From: an uncultured Alphaproteobacteria bacterium
Lineage (GTDB): Bacteria; Pseudomonadota; Alphaproteobacteria; JAPOUT01; G958296285
Length of the DNA stretch: 64,000 bases
Direction: 5' to 3'
NCBI GenBank assembly: GCA_958296285.1
Contig: OY282459.1
Location: 384,367-448,366 of the forward strand
Positions 9,633 to 19,173 of the stretch are shown in pieces (within the stretch, counting starts at the first letter, position 1; each line of letters starts with the position of its first letter). The position numbers and the translations under genes are program-made. The notes below the pieces were generated by a model. The model searched no databases and was not told the DNA's origin. It saw nothing but the letters and a program-made list of their open reading frames with translations.

Positions 9633-10487
9633 TTAAAGGCGGAAGTCCAGCATCACCGGCACATGATCCGAAGGCTTTTGGCAGCCGCGAATCTGCCGCA
9701 AAATGGAAAGCGCGCCCAGACGCTTTTCCAAATCCGGCGTCGCCCAAATATGATCCAGCCGTCTCCCTCTGTCGGACGCCGCCCAATCGCGCGCGCGATA
9801 GCTCCACCATGTGTAGAGTTTCTGATCTTCCGAGGCGCGGGCGCGGGCGATGTCTATCCATCGCAGACTGTCGGCGAGCGCTTTGAGCCGCGCCACCTCT
9901 ATCGGCGTATGGCTGACGACTTTTAGCAGCTGCCTGTGCGACCAGACGTCATTCTCTCTGGGCGCGATGTTGAAATCGCCCAGCAGGATCATCGGCTCCG
10001 GGCGCGCCGCCTGATTCTGAAAAAAGCGGGTCATATCGTCCAAGAATGCCAGTTTGTGGGCGAACTTTTCATTCTCGTCCGGATCAGGAAGATCGCCCCC
10101 GGCCGGCACATAGACATTGTGAAGAAGAACCGATCGCCGACCCTCCCCGAACCGCGCCGCGATATGGCGCGCATGGGGGAGGCTTCCGAACGTTTGCCAT
10201 TCCTGGCGCTCAAGCGGCAGGCGGCTGGCGATCGCCACGCCGTGATAGGCTTTCTGCCCGCGGAACATCACGTCCCGAAACCCCATCTCGCGGAAAGATT
10301 TTTCGGGAAAATCCTCGTCAGGGCATTTCGTCTCTTGAAGGCAGAGAATGTCCGGGCGGCGGCGCTTGACGAAAGCCCGCGCCAAATCCAGCCTCAGACG
10401 GACGGAGTTGATGTTCCATGTCGCGATCTTTATCGCGCCGCCCCCGCCGCCCCCGCTGCCCCCGCCCGTCAGGGCTTTTTTCGTCAT
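9633..10487 (-). CDS. xthA: Exodeoxyribonuclease III
   Basis: 284 residues. It is an EEP-family AP endonuclease and 3'-5' exonuclease of base-excision repair. Motifs: KIATWNINSVR, DILCLQETK (metal-binding Glu), HNVYVPAG, LLGDFNIAP, RRLDHIWAT and the catalytic KPSDHVPVM. The ATG at 10487 overlaps the preceding gene's stop (ATGA), implying coupling. Unusually, a Gly-rich leader of about 17 residues (poly-GGC codons) precedes the family start IKIATWN; it looks like a G/C-tract expansion. Confidence 0.94.
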   Translation of the reverse strand: MTKKALTGGGSGGGGGGAIKIATWNINSVRLRLDLARAFVKRRRPDILCLQETKCPDEDFPEKSFREMGFRDVMFRGQKAYHGVAIASRLPLERQEWQTFGSLPHARHIAARFGEGRRSVLLHNVYVPAGGDLPDPDENEKFAHKLAFLDDMTRFFQNQAARPEPMILLGDFNIAPRENDVWSHRQLLKVVSHTPIEVARLKALADSLRWIDIARARASEDQKLYTWWSYRARDWAASDRGRRLDHIWATPDLEKRLGALSILRQIRGCQKPSDHVPVMLDFRL

Positions 10488-11905
10488 CGGGCGGAAAGAG
10501 CGCGGCTGTCGGAGGCCGGAAGCGGGAGCGGATCCTCCTCGCCGCGCCTCTTGCCGCGCGTCAGACTCCGCCACGCCCGCGTCAAAGAGCGCCTCGCCAA
10601 ATCGGACGCGCCCCGCTCTATCCGCAAGCCTTCCAGCGATCGGTCTGGTGGATTGAGAGTCGCCGAAGCGCGCATCTCTTCGTCAATGCCGGCGCGGGCG
10701 GCTTTGTTCGGGCTGGCATAGCCGGTGAGAGTGGCGAGCGTGGCGCCGGCGTCCGCGCGGAGCATATAGTCCATGAAGAGATAGGCGGCGTCATCGGAAG
10801 CGGGGGCGGGATCGGCGAGGGCGGCGGCAGGGGCGGCGTCATCGGAAAAAGAATCGGCGGCGGAAGAAGAGTCGGCGGCGGCGGGCATGACCATCACATC
10901 CATCCACATCGGACTCCCTTCGCTTGGGCGGCGAAAGCGGAGTCGTTTCGGCGGATCCAGCGCTTTCCCCTCTTGAAGAATCTCAAAAATCTCCGCCTGC
11001 CCCCCCATCGTCAGACAGAAGCCGCCATAGAGAATGTCGGCAGGCGGCGCGACGGTCTCTATGAAAGGCATGACCGCCGACAGCCGATCCCAGTCGCGGC
11101 TCGGATCGGAAGGATCGGCGGCGGCGCGGCGCGAGCGCGAGCGGCGGGGGCGGCGCGGGCGGGGCTGCTCTTCGCCGCTCTCCGCCGCCGCGTCAAGACG
11201 CCCCGCGTCAAGACGCCCCGCTGCCGCGGCGTCCCAAAAGAGACGCGCCGCCGCCAAGACCTCGCTCGGTCTGTCCGGAAGCGCCAAGCCGCACGGCGAC
11301 AGCGCCTGCGCGTTTTTGGGATCAAACAAAACCGCCCAGCTGGAAGGTTTTAACCCCCGCGCCGCGCGCCTGACCATCGCCGCGTCATAAAGAAGACCCA
11401 CGCTCCCCCAGAGATAGGGAATGGCGTGAGAATTGTCGGGATCCATCGGCAGCAATTTCTCCAAGAAAATCGGCGAGAGATTGCCGTAATGCGAAAACCG
11501 CCCTTTCTCCAAAAGACGAAGCCTGCCGGCTTGAATAAGACCTTCCAAAAAGGCGGCCGGCAGAATGATCACGTCATAATCGGAAAGAGGCGCTCTGAGA
11601 CGCTCTTCCAAAACGTCCGTTGTCGGATAGGATTCGTAGCGAATCTCGCGCCCCAAAGATTCGCGGAAGCCGTCCGCGATCTCAAGGGGCAGGAATCCCT
11701 CCCGCCCATAGACGCGGACAGGCGCGCGGCGCGGCTCTTCTATGTCGCCGAAAAACTCCTCCTCGCCGAAGAGACCGCCTTCTCGGAAATGCTCTTCAAG
11801 CGCGGCGTCTGTCGGAGGGGCGAGCGTCTCCTCTTCCGCCAAAGCGGGCAAGGCGGGGAGAGCGGAGAGCGCCGTCAAGAGAAAAAGGAGAAGAAAGAAA
11901 ACCAT
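10484..11905 (-). CDS. PotF/PotD-like periplasmic polyamine-binding protein (orphan)
   Basis: 473 residues, longer than the usual 350-370. A signal peptide (LLLFLLTALSALPALPALA) leads into a type-II solute-binding fold: VRVYGREGFLPLEIADGF, YPTTDVLEERL, YDVIILPAAFLEGLIQAG, HAIPYLWGSVGLLYDAA, and a late AAYLFMDYMLRADAGATLATLTGYASPNKAA that is typical of PotF. The extra length comes from low-complexity inserts: RLDAGRLDA with an Arg-rich run (about 230-265), where two tandem 12-bp near-palindromes lie, and an Ala/Ser/Asp stretch around 345-370. No ABC transporter partner genes are adjacent. The tail is Arg-rich. It lies between lolA and xthA in one transcript direction. Confidence 0.75.
   Translation of the reverse strand: MVFFLLLFLLTALSALPALPALAEEETLAPPTDAALEEHFREGGLFGEEEFFGDIEEPRRAPVRVYGREGFLPLEIADGFRESLGREIRYESYPTTDVLEERLRAPLSDYDVIILPAAFLEGLIQAGRLRLLEKGRFSHYGNLSPIFLEKLLPMDPDNSHAIPYLWGSVGLLYDAAMVRRAARGLKPSSWAVLFDPKNAQALSPCGLALPDRPSEVLAAARLFWDAAAAGRLDAGRLDAAAESGEEQPRPRRPRRSRSRRAAADPSDPSRDWDRLSAVMPFIETVAPPADILYGGFCLTMGGQAEIFEILQEGKALDPPKRLRFRRPSEGSPMWMDVMVMPAAADSSSAADSFSDDAAPAAALADPAPASDDAAYLFMDYMLRADAGATLATLTGYASPNKAARAGIDEEMRASATLNPPDRSLEGLRIERGASDLARRSLTRAWRSLTRGKRRGEEDPLPLPASDSRALSAR
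11190..11216. repeat. Two tandem 12-bp near-palindromes in the PotF-like gene
   Basis: GCGTCAAGACGC occurs at 11190-11201 and again at 11205-11216, followed by CCCC. The gene reads them on the other strand as RLDAGRLDA, inside a region with no counterpart in ordinary PotF proteins. Confidence 0.75.
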
Positions 11906-11911
11906 CGGCGA

Positions 11912-12643
11912 TCAGCGTCTCCGCGAGAAAGGGTCTTTTTCCAGCACGCGGAAGAGCGCGTTCCTAGCCTTCACCCCTTCCCGCAGATCGCGGATCATGA
12001 CGCGCGTGCGAAGCCCCTGCGGATCTATGACTGTCCAAGAATCCAGCGCGAAAGGCTCTCTTCGGAAATGGAGGGCGATTTCGCCCGGCGCATCCTTGAG
12101 TTTGGAGGCGAGATGGAGAATGTCGCGATCGCCCTTTCTCTCGGCGCGAAGGATTCGCGCGGCGCGGACGACATCTATTTCGGGCGCGAGGAGAAAGCGC
12201 ACCGGCGTGGAGGCAAGAGGATAGCGCTGCGCGGCGCGAGACGGACTCTCCCGCACGATGAGCCATGTGCCGTCAGCGATGACCAGCATTTTCCCGGGCG
12301 CCGTGTATTCAAAGCGCATCCGCCATGGACGGCGCAGATAAAAGACGCCTTCGGCGCGGCTGCCGTCCGCGTTCGTTTGGAAAAACTTTCCTTGAAGATG
12401 GCGAATCCGCTGAAAATAGCCATTGGCGCGATTGAGAATCCGCCGCGCTTCGCCCGAAATCAGAGGGGGAGCGGCGGGGGCGGCGGCGGGCGGGGCGGAG
12501 GAAGCGGGGCGCGGCAGAAGCGACAAAAGCGACAAAAGCGCCGCGAGCGCCAAAAAGAGCGCCGCGGAGGGCGCGAGGGCGCGAAAACCGCGAAAGGCGC
12601 GAAAGGCGCGAAAGGCGCGAAAGGCGCGAAATATTTTCATCAT
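11912..12643 (-). CDS. lolA: Outer-membrane lipoprotein carrier LolA
   Basis: 243 residues. It is a periplasmic chaperone that carries lipoproteins from the LolCDE release machine to the outer membrane. Family blocks: LQGKFFQTNADGSRAEGVFYLRRPWRMRFEY, GTWLIVRES, PLASTPVRFLL and LDSWTVIDPQG. The N-terminus is odd: MMKI is followed by five FRA/FRG triplets before the hydrophobic signal core (LFLALAALLSLLSLL), giving a very long basic n-region encoded by a 9-bp tandem repeat. A Pro/Ala spacer follows the signal. The ATG overlaps the ftsK stop; this ftsK-lolA-xthA order is common in alphaproteobacteria, here with the PotF-like gene inserted. Confidence 0.93.
   Translation of the reverse strand: MMKIFRAFRAFRAFRAFRGFRALAPSAALFLALAALLSLLSLLPRPASSAPPAAAPAAPPLISGEARRILNRANGYFQRIRHLQGKFFQTNADGSRAEGVFYLRRPWRMRFEYTAPGKMLVIADGTWLIVRESPSRAAQRYPLASTPVRFLLAPEIDVVRAARILRAERKGDRDILHLASKLKDAPGEIALHFRREPFALDSWTVIDPQGLRTRVMIRDLREGVKARNALFRVLEKDPFSRRR
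12589..12624. repeat. 9-bp tandem repeat in the lolA signal region
   Basis: CGCGAAAGG is repeated four times exactly (12589-12624), with one degenerate unit on each side (12580-12588 and 12625-12633). In the lolA frame it encodes the FRA triplets ahead of the signal-peptide core. Confidence 0.9.
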
Positions 12644-14931
12644 CCTTCTCCTCCGCCCCCGCCCCCGCCGCCGCCAAGCGGCTCGCCGATCGGTTTGCGC
12701 ACGCCCATATGGTTCGGAGGCGAGACGATGCCCTCCTCCTCCATGCGATCCAAGAGTCGCGCCGCGCGATTATAGCCGATCTGCAATCGGCGCTGAAGAA
12801 AACTGGTGGAGGCTCTGCCCGATTGGCGCACGATTCCGACAGCCTCCCGATAGAGCGAATCGCCGCCGCCGCCGCCCATCGGATCGGCCAGCGTCTCCTC
12901 GCTCTCTTCGGCGGTGATCTCGTCAAGATAGGCCGGGGCGGCGGCGGAACTTTTGAGATTTTCGGCGACCGCCTCCACTTCATCATCGCCGACAAAGGGG
13001 GCGTGAAGGCGCGACACTCTGCCGCCCCCCTCCATAAAGAGCATGTCGCCCTGTCCCAAAAGTTGCTCGGCGCCGTCTCCCCCCAAGATCGTGCGGCTGT
13101 CTATGCGCGAGGCGAGTTGGAAGGAAATGCGGGTCGGGAAGTTCGCCTTAATCGTGCCGGTGATGACATCCACCGACGGTCTCTGAGTCGCCGTGATCAG
13201 ATGAATGCCGGCCGCCCGCGCCATCTGCGCCAAGCGCTGCAGCGCCGTCTCTATCTGTTTGCCGGCGACAAGCATCAGATCCGCCATCTCGTCAATGATG
13301 AGAACGATATAGGGAAGCGGCTCGGCGCGGCGGCGCGCCCGATAGGCGTCTATGCCGCGCGCGCCTGTCGCCGCCATCAGCCGGTAGCGCCGCTCCATTT
13401 CGCGGACAGTCCATTGGAGCGCCGCCAGCGCCTTTTTCGGATCGGTGACGACCGGCGTCAAAAGATGCGGGATTCCCTGATAAGCCGACAGTTCCAGCAT
13501 TTTCGGATCCACCATGATCATGCGGCAGGATTGCGGCGAGAGGCGCGACAGAAGCGAGAGAATCATCGCGTTGATGGAGACCGATTTTCCGGATCCTGTC
13601 GTCCCGGCGATCAGAAGATGCGGCATCCGCGCCAGATCGGCGATGAAAGCCTCGCCGCCAATCTTCCTCCCCAAAGCCAAAGGAAGACGCAGACGCGCCT
13701 CTTGGAAAAGCGGCTCTTCCAAAAGCGGGCGGAGATAGACCGTGTCGCGGGAAGCGTTCGGAATCTCAATCCCCAGCGCGGTCTCTTCGGCCATGACCGA
13801 GACGCGCGCCGAGCGCGCGCCCATGGAGCGCGCGATGTCATCGGAGAGGGCGAGGATGCGCGAGGCTTTGACGCCCCGCGCCGGCACGAACTCGTAAAGC
13901 GTGACGACAGGGCCTGGGCGAAAGCCTCGCATCTCGCCCTCCACGCCGAAATCGCGGAGGATCGCTTTGAGGCGGAGAGCGTCTTTTCGCGCTGTGGTTT
14001 TTTTCCGCGCCGGCGCTTTTGAAAGATCCGGCGCGCGCAGGAGATTCACAATAGGCAGACAGTCTTCGCCATCATTTTTGTCTCTTGACGAGACGGCGCG
14101 GAGCGCGAGGCGAATCCGCGCCGCCGCCCCCCCCGCGCCGCCCGTCCCCCTTTGAGAAGGGGCGTAGGCGCGGAGGCGCGTCAAAAGGGTCGGCAGATCG
14201 CGGCGAGAAGGGGGGGAGGCGCGGGAGGAGCGCGCGAGGCGCGGAAGAAGCGGGGGGGGCGGCGGCGTCTCAACAAAGCCCGCGCGCCCGCCGCCACGCC
14301 CGCCGCCGCCCCCGCCTCGCCGAAAAAGCCGCGTCAAAGCGAAGCTTCCGGGCAGCCCCAAAAAGAGGAAAAACGCTCCCAAAGCCAGCATGACGAACCG
14401 CTCGGCTCTTTCTGACGGCGGGAGAGGGCTTGAGGCGATGACGCGCTTGGACAGTTGAAGCCCGGCCTCGCCGCCCAGCAGATTTTGGCTTTCCGGCGAG
14501 ACGGCGAAAAGGGCGAGGCAAGCCGACAAGGAAAGAAGCGCCGGGATCAGACAAAGAAGACGAAAGCCGGCGAGGCGCGGCGCGCGTCCCCGCAGCAAAA
14601 AGCCGCCCCAAAAAAGCGCCGCCGCCGGAAAAAGAAAGGCGGCATAGCCAAAAAGCCGAAACAGATTTTCGGAAAAAGCGATGAGGTCTTTCAAGATTCC
14701 GAAGGGACGAGCCGCCCCCCCCGCCGTCCCCCCCCAAGCCTCATGCCAAGCCTCATAGAGGAGCGGTGGCGGAGACGGAAAGATCATCACCATGAGAAGC
14801 GCGAAGCCGAAGGCGAAAAGAGCCGCGCCAATGAGACGCGGCAGGAAACGGGCTTTGGCGCTGGCTCCAAGTTTTTCGGCAGGAAGATTCTCCAGCTTTT
14901 CGGCGGGGATGGTTTTGGCGAAGAGTCTCAT
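12640..14931 (-). CDS. ftsK: DNA translocase FtsK
   Basis: 763 residues. An N-terminal membrane part with about four segments (up to about residue 190) is followed by a Gly/Pro-rich linker and the motor: Walker A AGTTGSGKS around 440-449, Walker B VLIIDEMADLM near 543, ATQRPSVDVITG, and a C-terminal gamma winged helix (SLYREAVGIVRQSGRASTSFLQRRLQIGYNRAARLLDRME) that reads KOPS-type sites. It pumps DNA at the division septum and activates XerCD. Start 14931 (MRLFAKTIPAEKL) is chosen because ATGA overlaps the aminotransferase stop. The protein ends in about nine glycines, another G/C-tract expansion. Confidence 0.96.
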   Translation of the reverse strand: MRLFAKTIPAEKLENLPAEKLGASAKARFLPRLIGAALFAFGFALLMVMIFPSPPPLLYEAWHEAWGGTAGGAARPFGILKDLIAFSENLFRLFGYAAFLFPAAALFWGGFLLRGRAPRLAGFRLLCLIPALLSLSACLALFAVSPESQNLLGGEAGLQLSKRVIASSPLPPSERAERFVMLALGAFFLFLGLPGSFALTRLFRRGGGGGGRGGGRAGFVETPPPPPLLPRLARSSRASPPSRRDLPTLLTRLRAYAPSQRGTGGAGGAAARIRLALRAVSSRDKNDGEDCLPIVNLLRAPDLSKAPARKKTTARKDALRLKAILRDFGVEGEMRGFRPGPVVTLYEFVPARGVKASRILALSDDIARSMGARSARVSVMAEETALGIEIPNASRDTVYLRPLLEEPLFQEARLRLPLALGRKIGGEAFIADLARMPHLLIAGTTGSGKSVSINAMILSLLSRLSPQSCRMIMVDPKMLELSAYQGIPHLLTPVVTDPKKALAALQWTVREMERRYRLMAATGARGIDAYRARRRAEPLPYIVLIIDEMADLMLVAGKQIETALQRLAQMARAAGIHLITATQRPSVDVITGTIKANFPTRISFQLASRIDSRTILGGDGAEQLLGQGDMLFMEGGGRVSRLHAPFVGDDEVEAVAENLKSSAAAPAYLDEITAEESEETLADPMGGGGGDSLYREAVGIVRQSGRASTSFLQRRLQIGYNRAARLLDRMEEEGIVSPPNHMGVRKPIGEPLGGGGGGGGGEG

Positions 14932-16127
14932 CTCGGCGTCTCCCGCAAACATCTCTTGAGGCGCGTCAAGCCGTCTTGGAGGCGGCTCGTCTCTTCCACG
15001 AGGGCCACGCGGATAAAGGCGCTGCCCGGATCCGTCTGATGCGAAGATTGCGTCAGATAAGCGCCGGGGAGAACGCGCAAGCCCTCCCTGCGCCACAACT
15101 CTTTAGCCGCCGCCTCGCCGTCTCCGACATCCAGCCACAGAAAGAACCCCCCGTCAGGCTTATAGAAGCCGAAAGAATCCCCCAAAATCTCTTCGGCGAG
15201 ACGAAAGCGTTTCTGATAAAGACGGCGCTGGCGCTCTGCGTGGCTCTCTTCGTCCCAGAGCGCGGCGGAGGCTCTTTGGATCGGGAGCGGCATTTGCGCG
15301 CCCCCCGACAAGCGAAGGCGGCGGAAGGCGGCGATGGCGGCAGCGCCGCCGGCGCAAAAGCCGGATCGCAAGCCCGGCGCGGCGGAGCGCTTGGAAAGAG
15401 AATGAAAGACGATCAGATTCTCCAGCGCCGAAGACGCCGCCAACGATTCCTCTTTTGCCAGCGCATCGGCGGCTTGCAGCGCGCTCGGACAAGGCTCGCC
15501 CAAATAAAGATCGCTGTAGCATTCGTCCATCAGAAGATAGACGCCATGGCGGCGCGCGCGGGCGAGAAGATTTTTGAGATAGCCCATCCCCGCCGCCATG
15601 CCTTGAGGGTTGGCGGGCGAGCAGAGATAGATGGCGAGACTGTCGGCGAAGATTTGGTCCGGCGCCGAATCCCAGTCGGGGAGGAAGTTGTTCTCCGCCA
15701 GCGCCGGGAGAAAGAGAGGGGTCAAACCGGCATAAAAGGCGGCGGCGGCGTAGGCGTGATAGGCGGGATCGGGAATGAGAACATGGCGGCGCGAAGGCGC
15801 GAGGGCGCGAAGCGCCGAAAGAATCAAGAAAAGCCCCTCCCGCGTGCCCGAAAGGGCGAGGATATTCTCTTCGGCGCGGAGGAGCGTTTGAGGAAGGGCG
15901 AAACGTCTCCGCAGCCAATGGAGGGCGGCGTTAAGAAGAAAGGGCGCGCCTTCGGCTGGCGGATAATGGTCGTAATCCTCCCCATGGGCGGTCAGCGTCT
16001 CGCGGATGAGGCTGGGCGCGCCGCTTTTCGGCTCGCCCAGCGCCAAATCCAGCGGCGCTTTGGCGGGGGTGAAAGGGCGCAGAGTCTCTCGGAGGCGAGA
16101 GAAGGGGGCCGGCGCCAGAGCAATCAT
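14928..16127 (-). CDS. Class I/II aminotransferase, DapC-like
   Basis: 399 residues, PLP-dependent fold type I. The PLP Lys is Lys246 in FHSLSKRSAAPGLRSGF. Other features are LALGEPK, YPPAEG, ALSGTREGLFLIL, CSPANPQG, LLMDECYSDLYL and the C-terminal GGFFLWLDVGDGEAAAKELWRREGLRVLPGAYL followed by FIRVALVE. The FHSLSKRS form and its place directly ahead of ftsK fit N-succinyldiaminopimelate aminotransferase (DapC) of the lysine and peptidoglycan pathway; other aminotransferases cannot be excluded. It is translationally coupled to ftsK. Confidence 0.82.
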   Translation of the reverse strand: MIALAPAPFSRLRETLRPFTPAKAPLDLALGEPKSGAPSLIRETLTAHGEDYDHYPPAEGAPFLLNAALHWLRRRFALPQTLLRAEENILALSGTREGLFLILSALRALAPSRRHVLIPDPAYHAYAAAAFYAGLTPLFLPALAENNFLPDWDSAPDQIFADSLAIYLCSPANPQGMAAGMGYLKNLLARARRHGVYLLMDECYSDLYLGEPCPSALQAADALAKEESLAASSALENLIVFHSLSKRSAAPGLRSGFCAGGAAAIAAFRRLRLSGGAQMPLPIQRASAALWDEESHAERQRRLYQKRFRLAEEILGDSFGFYKPDGGFFLWLDVGDGEAAAKELWRREGLRVLPGAYLTQSSHQTDPGSAFIRVALVEETSRLQDGLTRLKRCLRETPR

Positions 16128-16273
16128 CGCATGCGCTCCTTATGCTCCTTACAAAGACGATCAGCCCTGATGTTAGGGCGCGGGGACGGGGTTCGTCAAA
16201 ATTGAGACAGGCTCGCCTGCCAGGCGCGCCTGCCCGCCGCGCCCGCCCTCAAGCGTCAGCGCCGAAGCGCGCC

Positions 16274-16302
16274 TTGACGCGCGCCCTCCCTTATCCGATA
16301 AT
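16274..16302 (+). promoter_or_regulatory. Sigma-70-type promoter for acs
   Basis: TTGACG at 16274-16279 and GATAAT at 16297-16302 are separated by 17 bases; transcription would begin about 30 bases before the acs ATG. A good match, by eye only. Confidence 0.6.
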
Positions 16303-16338
16303 TCCCGCGCCGAAGCGAGGGAGGGAAAGGAGGGACTT

Positions 16339-18279
16339 ATGAAAGAGATTTTTCCGCCGCCTGAAAATTTCGTCAAGAAAACGCGCATGGACGAAAAAAC
16401 CTATGCGCGTCTTTATCGGGAAAGTTTGTCGGATCCGGAAAGTTTTTGGGAGCGCGAAGGGCGGCGTCTGGATTGGATGACGCCTTATAAAAGCGTCAAA
16501 AAGACGCATTTTTCTCAAGACCATGTCTCCATAGAATGGTTCGCGGACGGCGCGCTCAACGCCTCGGCCAATTGTCTGGACAGGCATATTGAGAAGCGCG
16601 GGGACAAGACCGCTCTCCTCTTTGAGGGGGACGAGCCGGACGAAAGCCGCGCCATCAGCTATAAAGAGGCGCTGGCGCAGGTCTCGCGCATGGCGAACGC
16701 GCTCAAAGCCGAGGGCGTCAAGAAGGGCGATCGCGTGACGATCTATATGCCGATGATTCCGGAAGCCGTTTACGCGATGCTCGCCTGCGCGCGCCTTGGC
16801 GCGGTTCATTCGGTCGTTTTTGGAGGCTTCTCGCCTGACGCTTTGGCGGGGCGCATTTTGGACTGCCAATCGCATTTTCTCATCACCGCCGATGAGGGGG
16901 CGCGCGGCGGAAAGCGCGTTCCTCTCAAAGCCAATGCCGATCAGGCGCTCGCCTCTTGTCCGGAGGTGAGGCGCGTTTTTGTCGTGAAGCGCGGCGGCGC
17001 GGCGGTTCAGATGCGCGAGGGGCGCGACATATGGCTCAACGAGGCGATGGCGCGAGCCTCGCCTTTATGCCCGCCCGAAAAAATGAGCGCCGAAGATCCG
17101 CTTTTCATTCTTTACACGTCGGGCTCCACCGGCAAGCCCAAAGGCGTTCTTCATACGACGGGAGGCTATTTGGTTTATGCTTCCATGACGCATGAGCATG
17201 TTTTTGATCTCCGCGAGGAGGATGTGTTTTGGTGCACCGCCGATGTCGGATGGGTGACGGGGCATAGTTATATCGTTTATGGCCCGCTCGCCAATGGCGC
17301 GACCAGTTTGGTTTTTGAGGGGGTTCCGACTTATCCGGACGCCGGGCGTTTTTGGCAGGTTTGCGACAAGCATCGGGTTTCCATTTTTTACACCGCGCCG
17401 ACCGCCATTCGCGCGCTGATGCGCGAGGGAGACGCGCCTGTCAAAGCGCATAAGCGGGACAGTCTTCGGCTTTTGGGGACGGTGGGCGAGCCCATTAATC
17501 CTGAAGCTTGGCGCTGGTATTATGAGGTTGTTGGGGGCGGGCGCTGTCCGATTGTGGATACGTGGTGGCAGACTGAGACCGGCGGCATTTTGATCACGCC
17601 TTTGCCTGGCGCGACTGCTTTGAAGCCCGGCTCGGCGACAAAGCCTTTTTTTGGAATCCGTCCTGTTCTTTTGGATGATGGCGGCGCTTTGTTGGAGGGC
17701 GCGGGGGCGGGGCGTCTTTGTCTCGCTGATTCTTGGCCTGGGCAGATGCGCACTGTTTATGGCGATCACAAGCGTTTTGTGGAGACTTATTTCACGCAGC
17801 ATCCGGGCTATTATTTCACTGGGGATGGGTGCCGCCGTGATGAGGATGGTTATTATTGGATCACTGGGCGGGTGGATGATGTCATTAATGTTTCGGGTCA
17901 TCGTTTGGGGACGGCGGAGATTGAGAGCGCGTTGGTGGCGCATCCGGGCGTGGCGGAGGCGGCGGTTGTGGGTTCGCCGCATGAGATTAAGGGTCAGGGG
18001 ATTTATGCTTTTGTGACGTTGAAGGCGGATCAGGCGGAGGAGGAGGGTTTGGAGAAGATTTTGGCTCAGTGGGTTGTCAAGGAGATTGGGGCGATTGCGC
18101 GTCCTGATGTTTTGCTTTTCGCGCCTTCTCTTCCGAAGACGCGGTCGGGGAAGATCATGCGGCGCATTTTGCGGAAGATTGCGGCGGGGGATTTTGGGGA
18201 TTTGGGGGACACGTCCACTTTGGCGGAGCCTGCTGTTGTTGAGAGTTTGATAGAGCGGGCGCGGGGTCTCGGCTCTTAA
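16339..18279 (+). CDS. acs: Acetyl-CoA synthetase
   Basis: 646 residues, full length. An ANL-superfamily enzyme turning acetate, ATP and CoA into acetyl-CoA. Seen: the phosphate loop [83 protein letters not shown], and the regulatory C-terminal Lys605 in [10 protein letters not shown] (the acetylated Lys609 of Salmonella Acs). With the PQQ alcohol dehydrogenase nearby it suggests alcohol/acetate use, an inference. Base use shifts along the gene: 16381-16440 is balanced (30 of 60 G+T) but 18061-18120 has 43 of 60, rising toward the repeat after the stop. Confidence 0.97.
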   Translation: MKEIFPPPENFVKKTRMDEKTYARLYRESLSDPESFWEREGRRLDWMTPYKSVKKTHFSQDHVSIEWFADGALNASANCLDRHIEKRGDKTALLFEGDEPDESRAISYKEALAQVSRMANALKAEGVKKGDRVTIYMPMIPEAVYAMLACARLGAVHSVVFGGFSPDALAGRILDCQSHFLITADEGARGGKRVPLKANADQALASCPEVRRVFVVKRGGAAVQMREGRDIWLNEAMARASPLCPPEKMSAEDPLFILYTSGSTGKPKGVLHTTGGYLVYASMTHEHVFDLREEDVFWCTADVGWVTGHSYIVYGPLANGATSLVFEGVPTYPDAGRFWQVCDKHRVSIFYTAPTAIRALMREGDAPVKAHKRDSLRLLGTVGEPINPEAWRWYYEVVGGGRCPIVDTWWQTETGGILITPLPGATALKPGSATKPFFGIRPVLLDDGGALLEGAGAGRLCLADSWPGQMRTVYGDHKRFVETYFTQHPGYYFTGDGCRRDEDGYYWITGRVDDVINVSGHRLGTAEIESALVAHPGVAEAAVVGSPHEIKGQGIYAFVTLKADQAEEEGLEKILAQWVVKEIGAIARPDVLLFAPSLPKTRSGKIMRRILRKIAAGDFGDLGDTSTLAEPAVVESLIERARGLGS

Positions 18280-18289
18280 AGAAAGGAAA

Positions 18290-18588
18290 GGGGGGTCAAG
18301 GGGGGCTTGCCCCCCTTGAAAAAAGGGGGTTCGGGGGAAACCCCCGAAAACGCGTGGGTGGGTGGGAAAAGAGCTTTTGCGCAGTGAGCGCAGCGAACAA
18401 GCAAAAGCGACCCACCCACGCGCCCCCTCTCGCATGAGCTCACGCGATGCAGGGGGGTCGGCGGGCTTTCTCGCGGGCTTGCGCTGACGCGCTTCGCCCG
18501 CTTCGTTTCGCCACGCCCGCCGACTATTCGGGGGTTTCCCCCGACCCCCCCCTTTTCTCAAGGGGGGCAAGCCCCCCTTGACCCCCCT
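18290..18588. repeat. Tri-hairpin repeat THR-A (forward)
   Basis: An approximately 300-bp element with inverted ends. The left end (18290-18350) is GGGGGGTCAAGGGGGGCTTG, then CCCCCC and nested G/C-tract hairpins; the right end (18525-18588) is its near-complement. Between lie H1 (18351-18422, CGCGTGGGTGGG pairing with CCCACCCACGCG, inner stem GCTTTTGC/GCAAAAGC), H2 (18423-18457, CCCCCT...AGGGGG with a GAGCTC centre) and H3 (18457-18524, GTCGGCGGGC/GCCCGCCGAC). It fills most of the gap between acs and the winged-helix gene. No coding function is apparent; open frames through it are low-complexity. Confidence 0.9.
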
Positions 18589-18709
18589 CTACAAGAGAAT
18601 CCCAAAAAACCTTCACAAATTCTCCCCCAACCCTTGCTTATCTCAACCCCCCCGAATAAAGTCATCATGCGGAGATAATCAAATCTCCCAACAAGGCAGA
18701 GAGGAAACC

Positions 18710-19150
18710 ATGAGCCAAGCGGGCGGGGAATCACAGCGCTGGACGCAAAACCAAGACGCCCCGGCATCCGCCAACGCGCCCCAGCAAAAAACCCCCGCCC
18801 CCGCCGCCGAACGATGGGAAGAAACACTGCGCTTCATCCTCCAAGCCCACGAAGTCGGCGAAAGACTCTTTGAAGGACGCCTCAACACCCACGAAGACTG
18901 GGTCCTCATCTCCCTCCTGCTGCGCCAAGATACGGCGAAACGCGGCATCGTCGCCCAAGACGTCATGGAAAACCTCCCCCGATCGCCAGGCACAGTGCGC
19001 GCGATCCTCAAAAGATTCTCCGACCACGGCTATATCCAAATCATGCGCCGAGTCGGACGCACCGAACTGCTCGGACCAACAGAGAAACTCAAATCTTTCG
19101 TCATGCGCTGGAACGCCTCCGTGATGAAAGAGCCGCCCTTGCTCAAATGA
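18710..19150 (+). CDS. Winged-helix (MarR/HTH-like) DNA-binding protein
   Basis: 146 residues. A Gln/Ala/Pro-rich N-terminal 35 residues precede a helical domain (ERWEETLRFILQAHEVGERLFEG) and a winged helix: WVLISLLLRQDTAKRGIVAQDVMENLPRSPGTVRAILKRFSDHGYIQIMRRVGRTELLGPTEKL. The pattern (helix, recognition helix SPGTVRAILKRF, beta wing) resembles MarR-like regulators. Targets cannot be told. Start 18710 has GAGAGGA seven bases upstream; a longer frame into the repeat was rejected. The coding strand is C+A-rich (42 of 60 at 18781-18840), as expected for the right side of a THR. Confidence 0.65.
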   Translation: MSQAGGESQRWTQNQDAPASANAPQQKTPAPAAERWEETLRFILQAHEVGERLFEGRLNTHEDWVLISLLLRQDTAKRGIVAQDVMENLPRSPGTVRAILKRFSDHGYIQIMRRVGRTELLGPTEKLKSFVMRWNASVMKEPPLLK

Positions 19151-19173
19151 GAAAAGCCTCATAAGAAGGCTTG

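Noticed and set aside
18578..18709. N-terminal extension of the winged-helix protein into THR-A
   Set aside because: The extra 44 residues come from the C-rich repeat end; a good ribosome binding site precedes the ATG at 18710.
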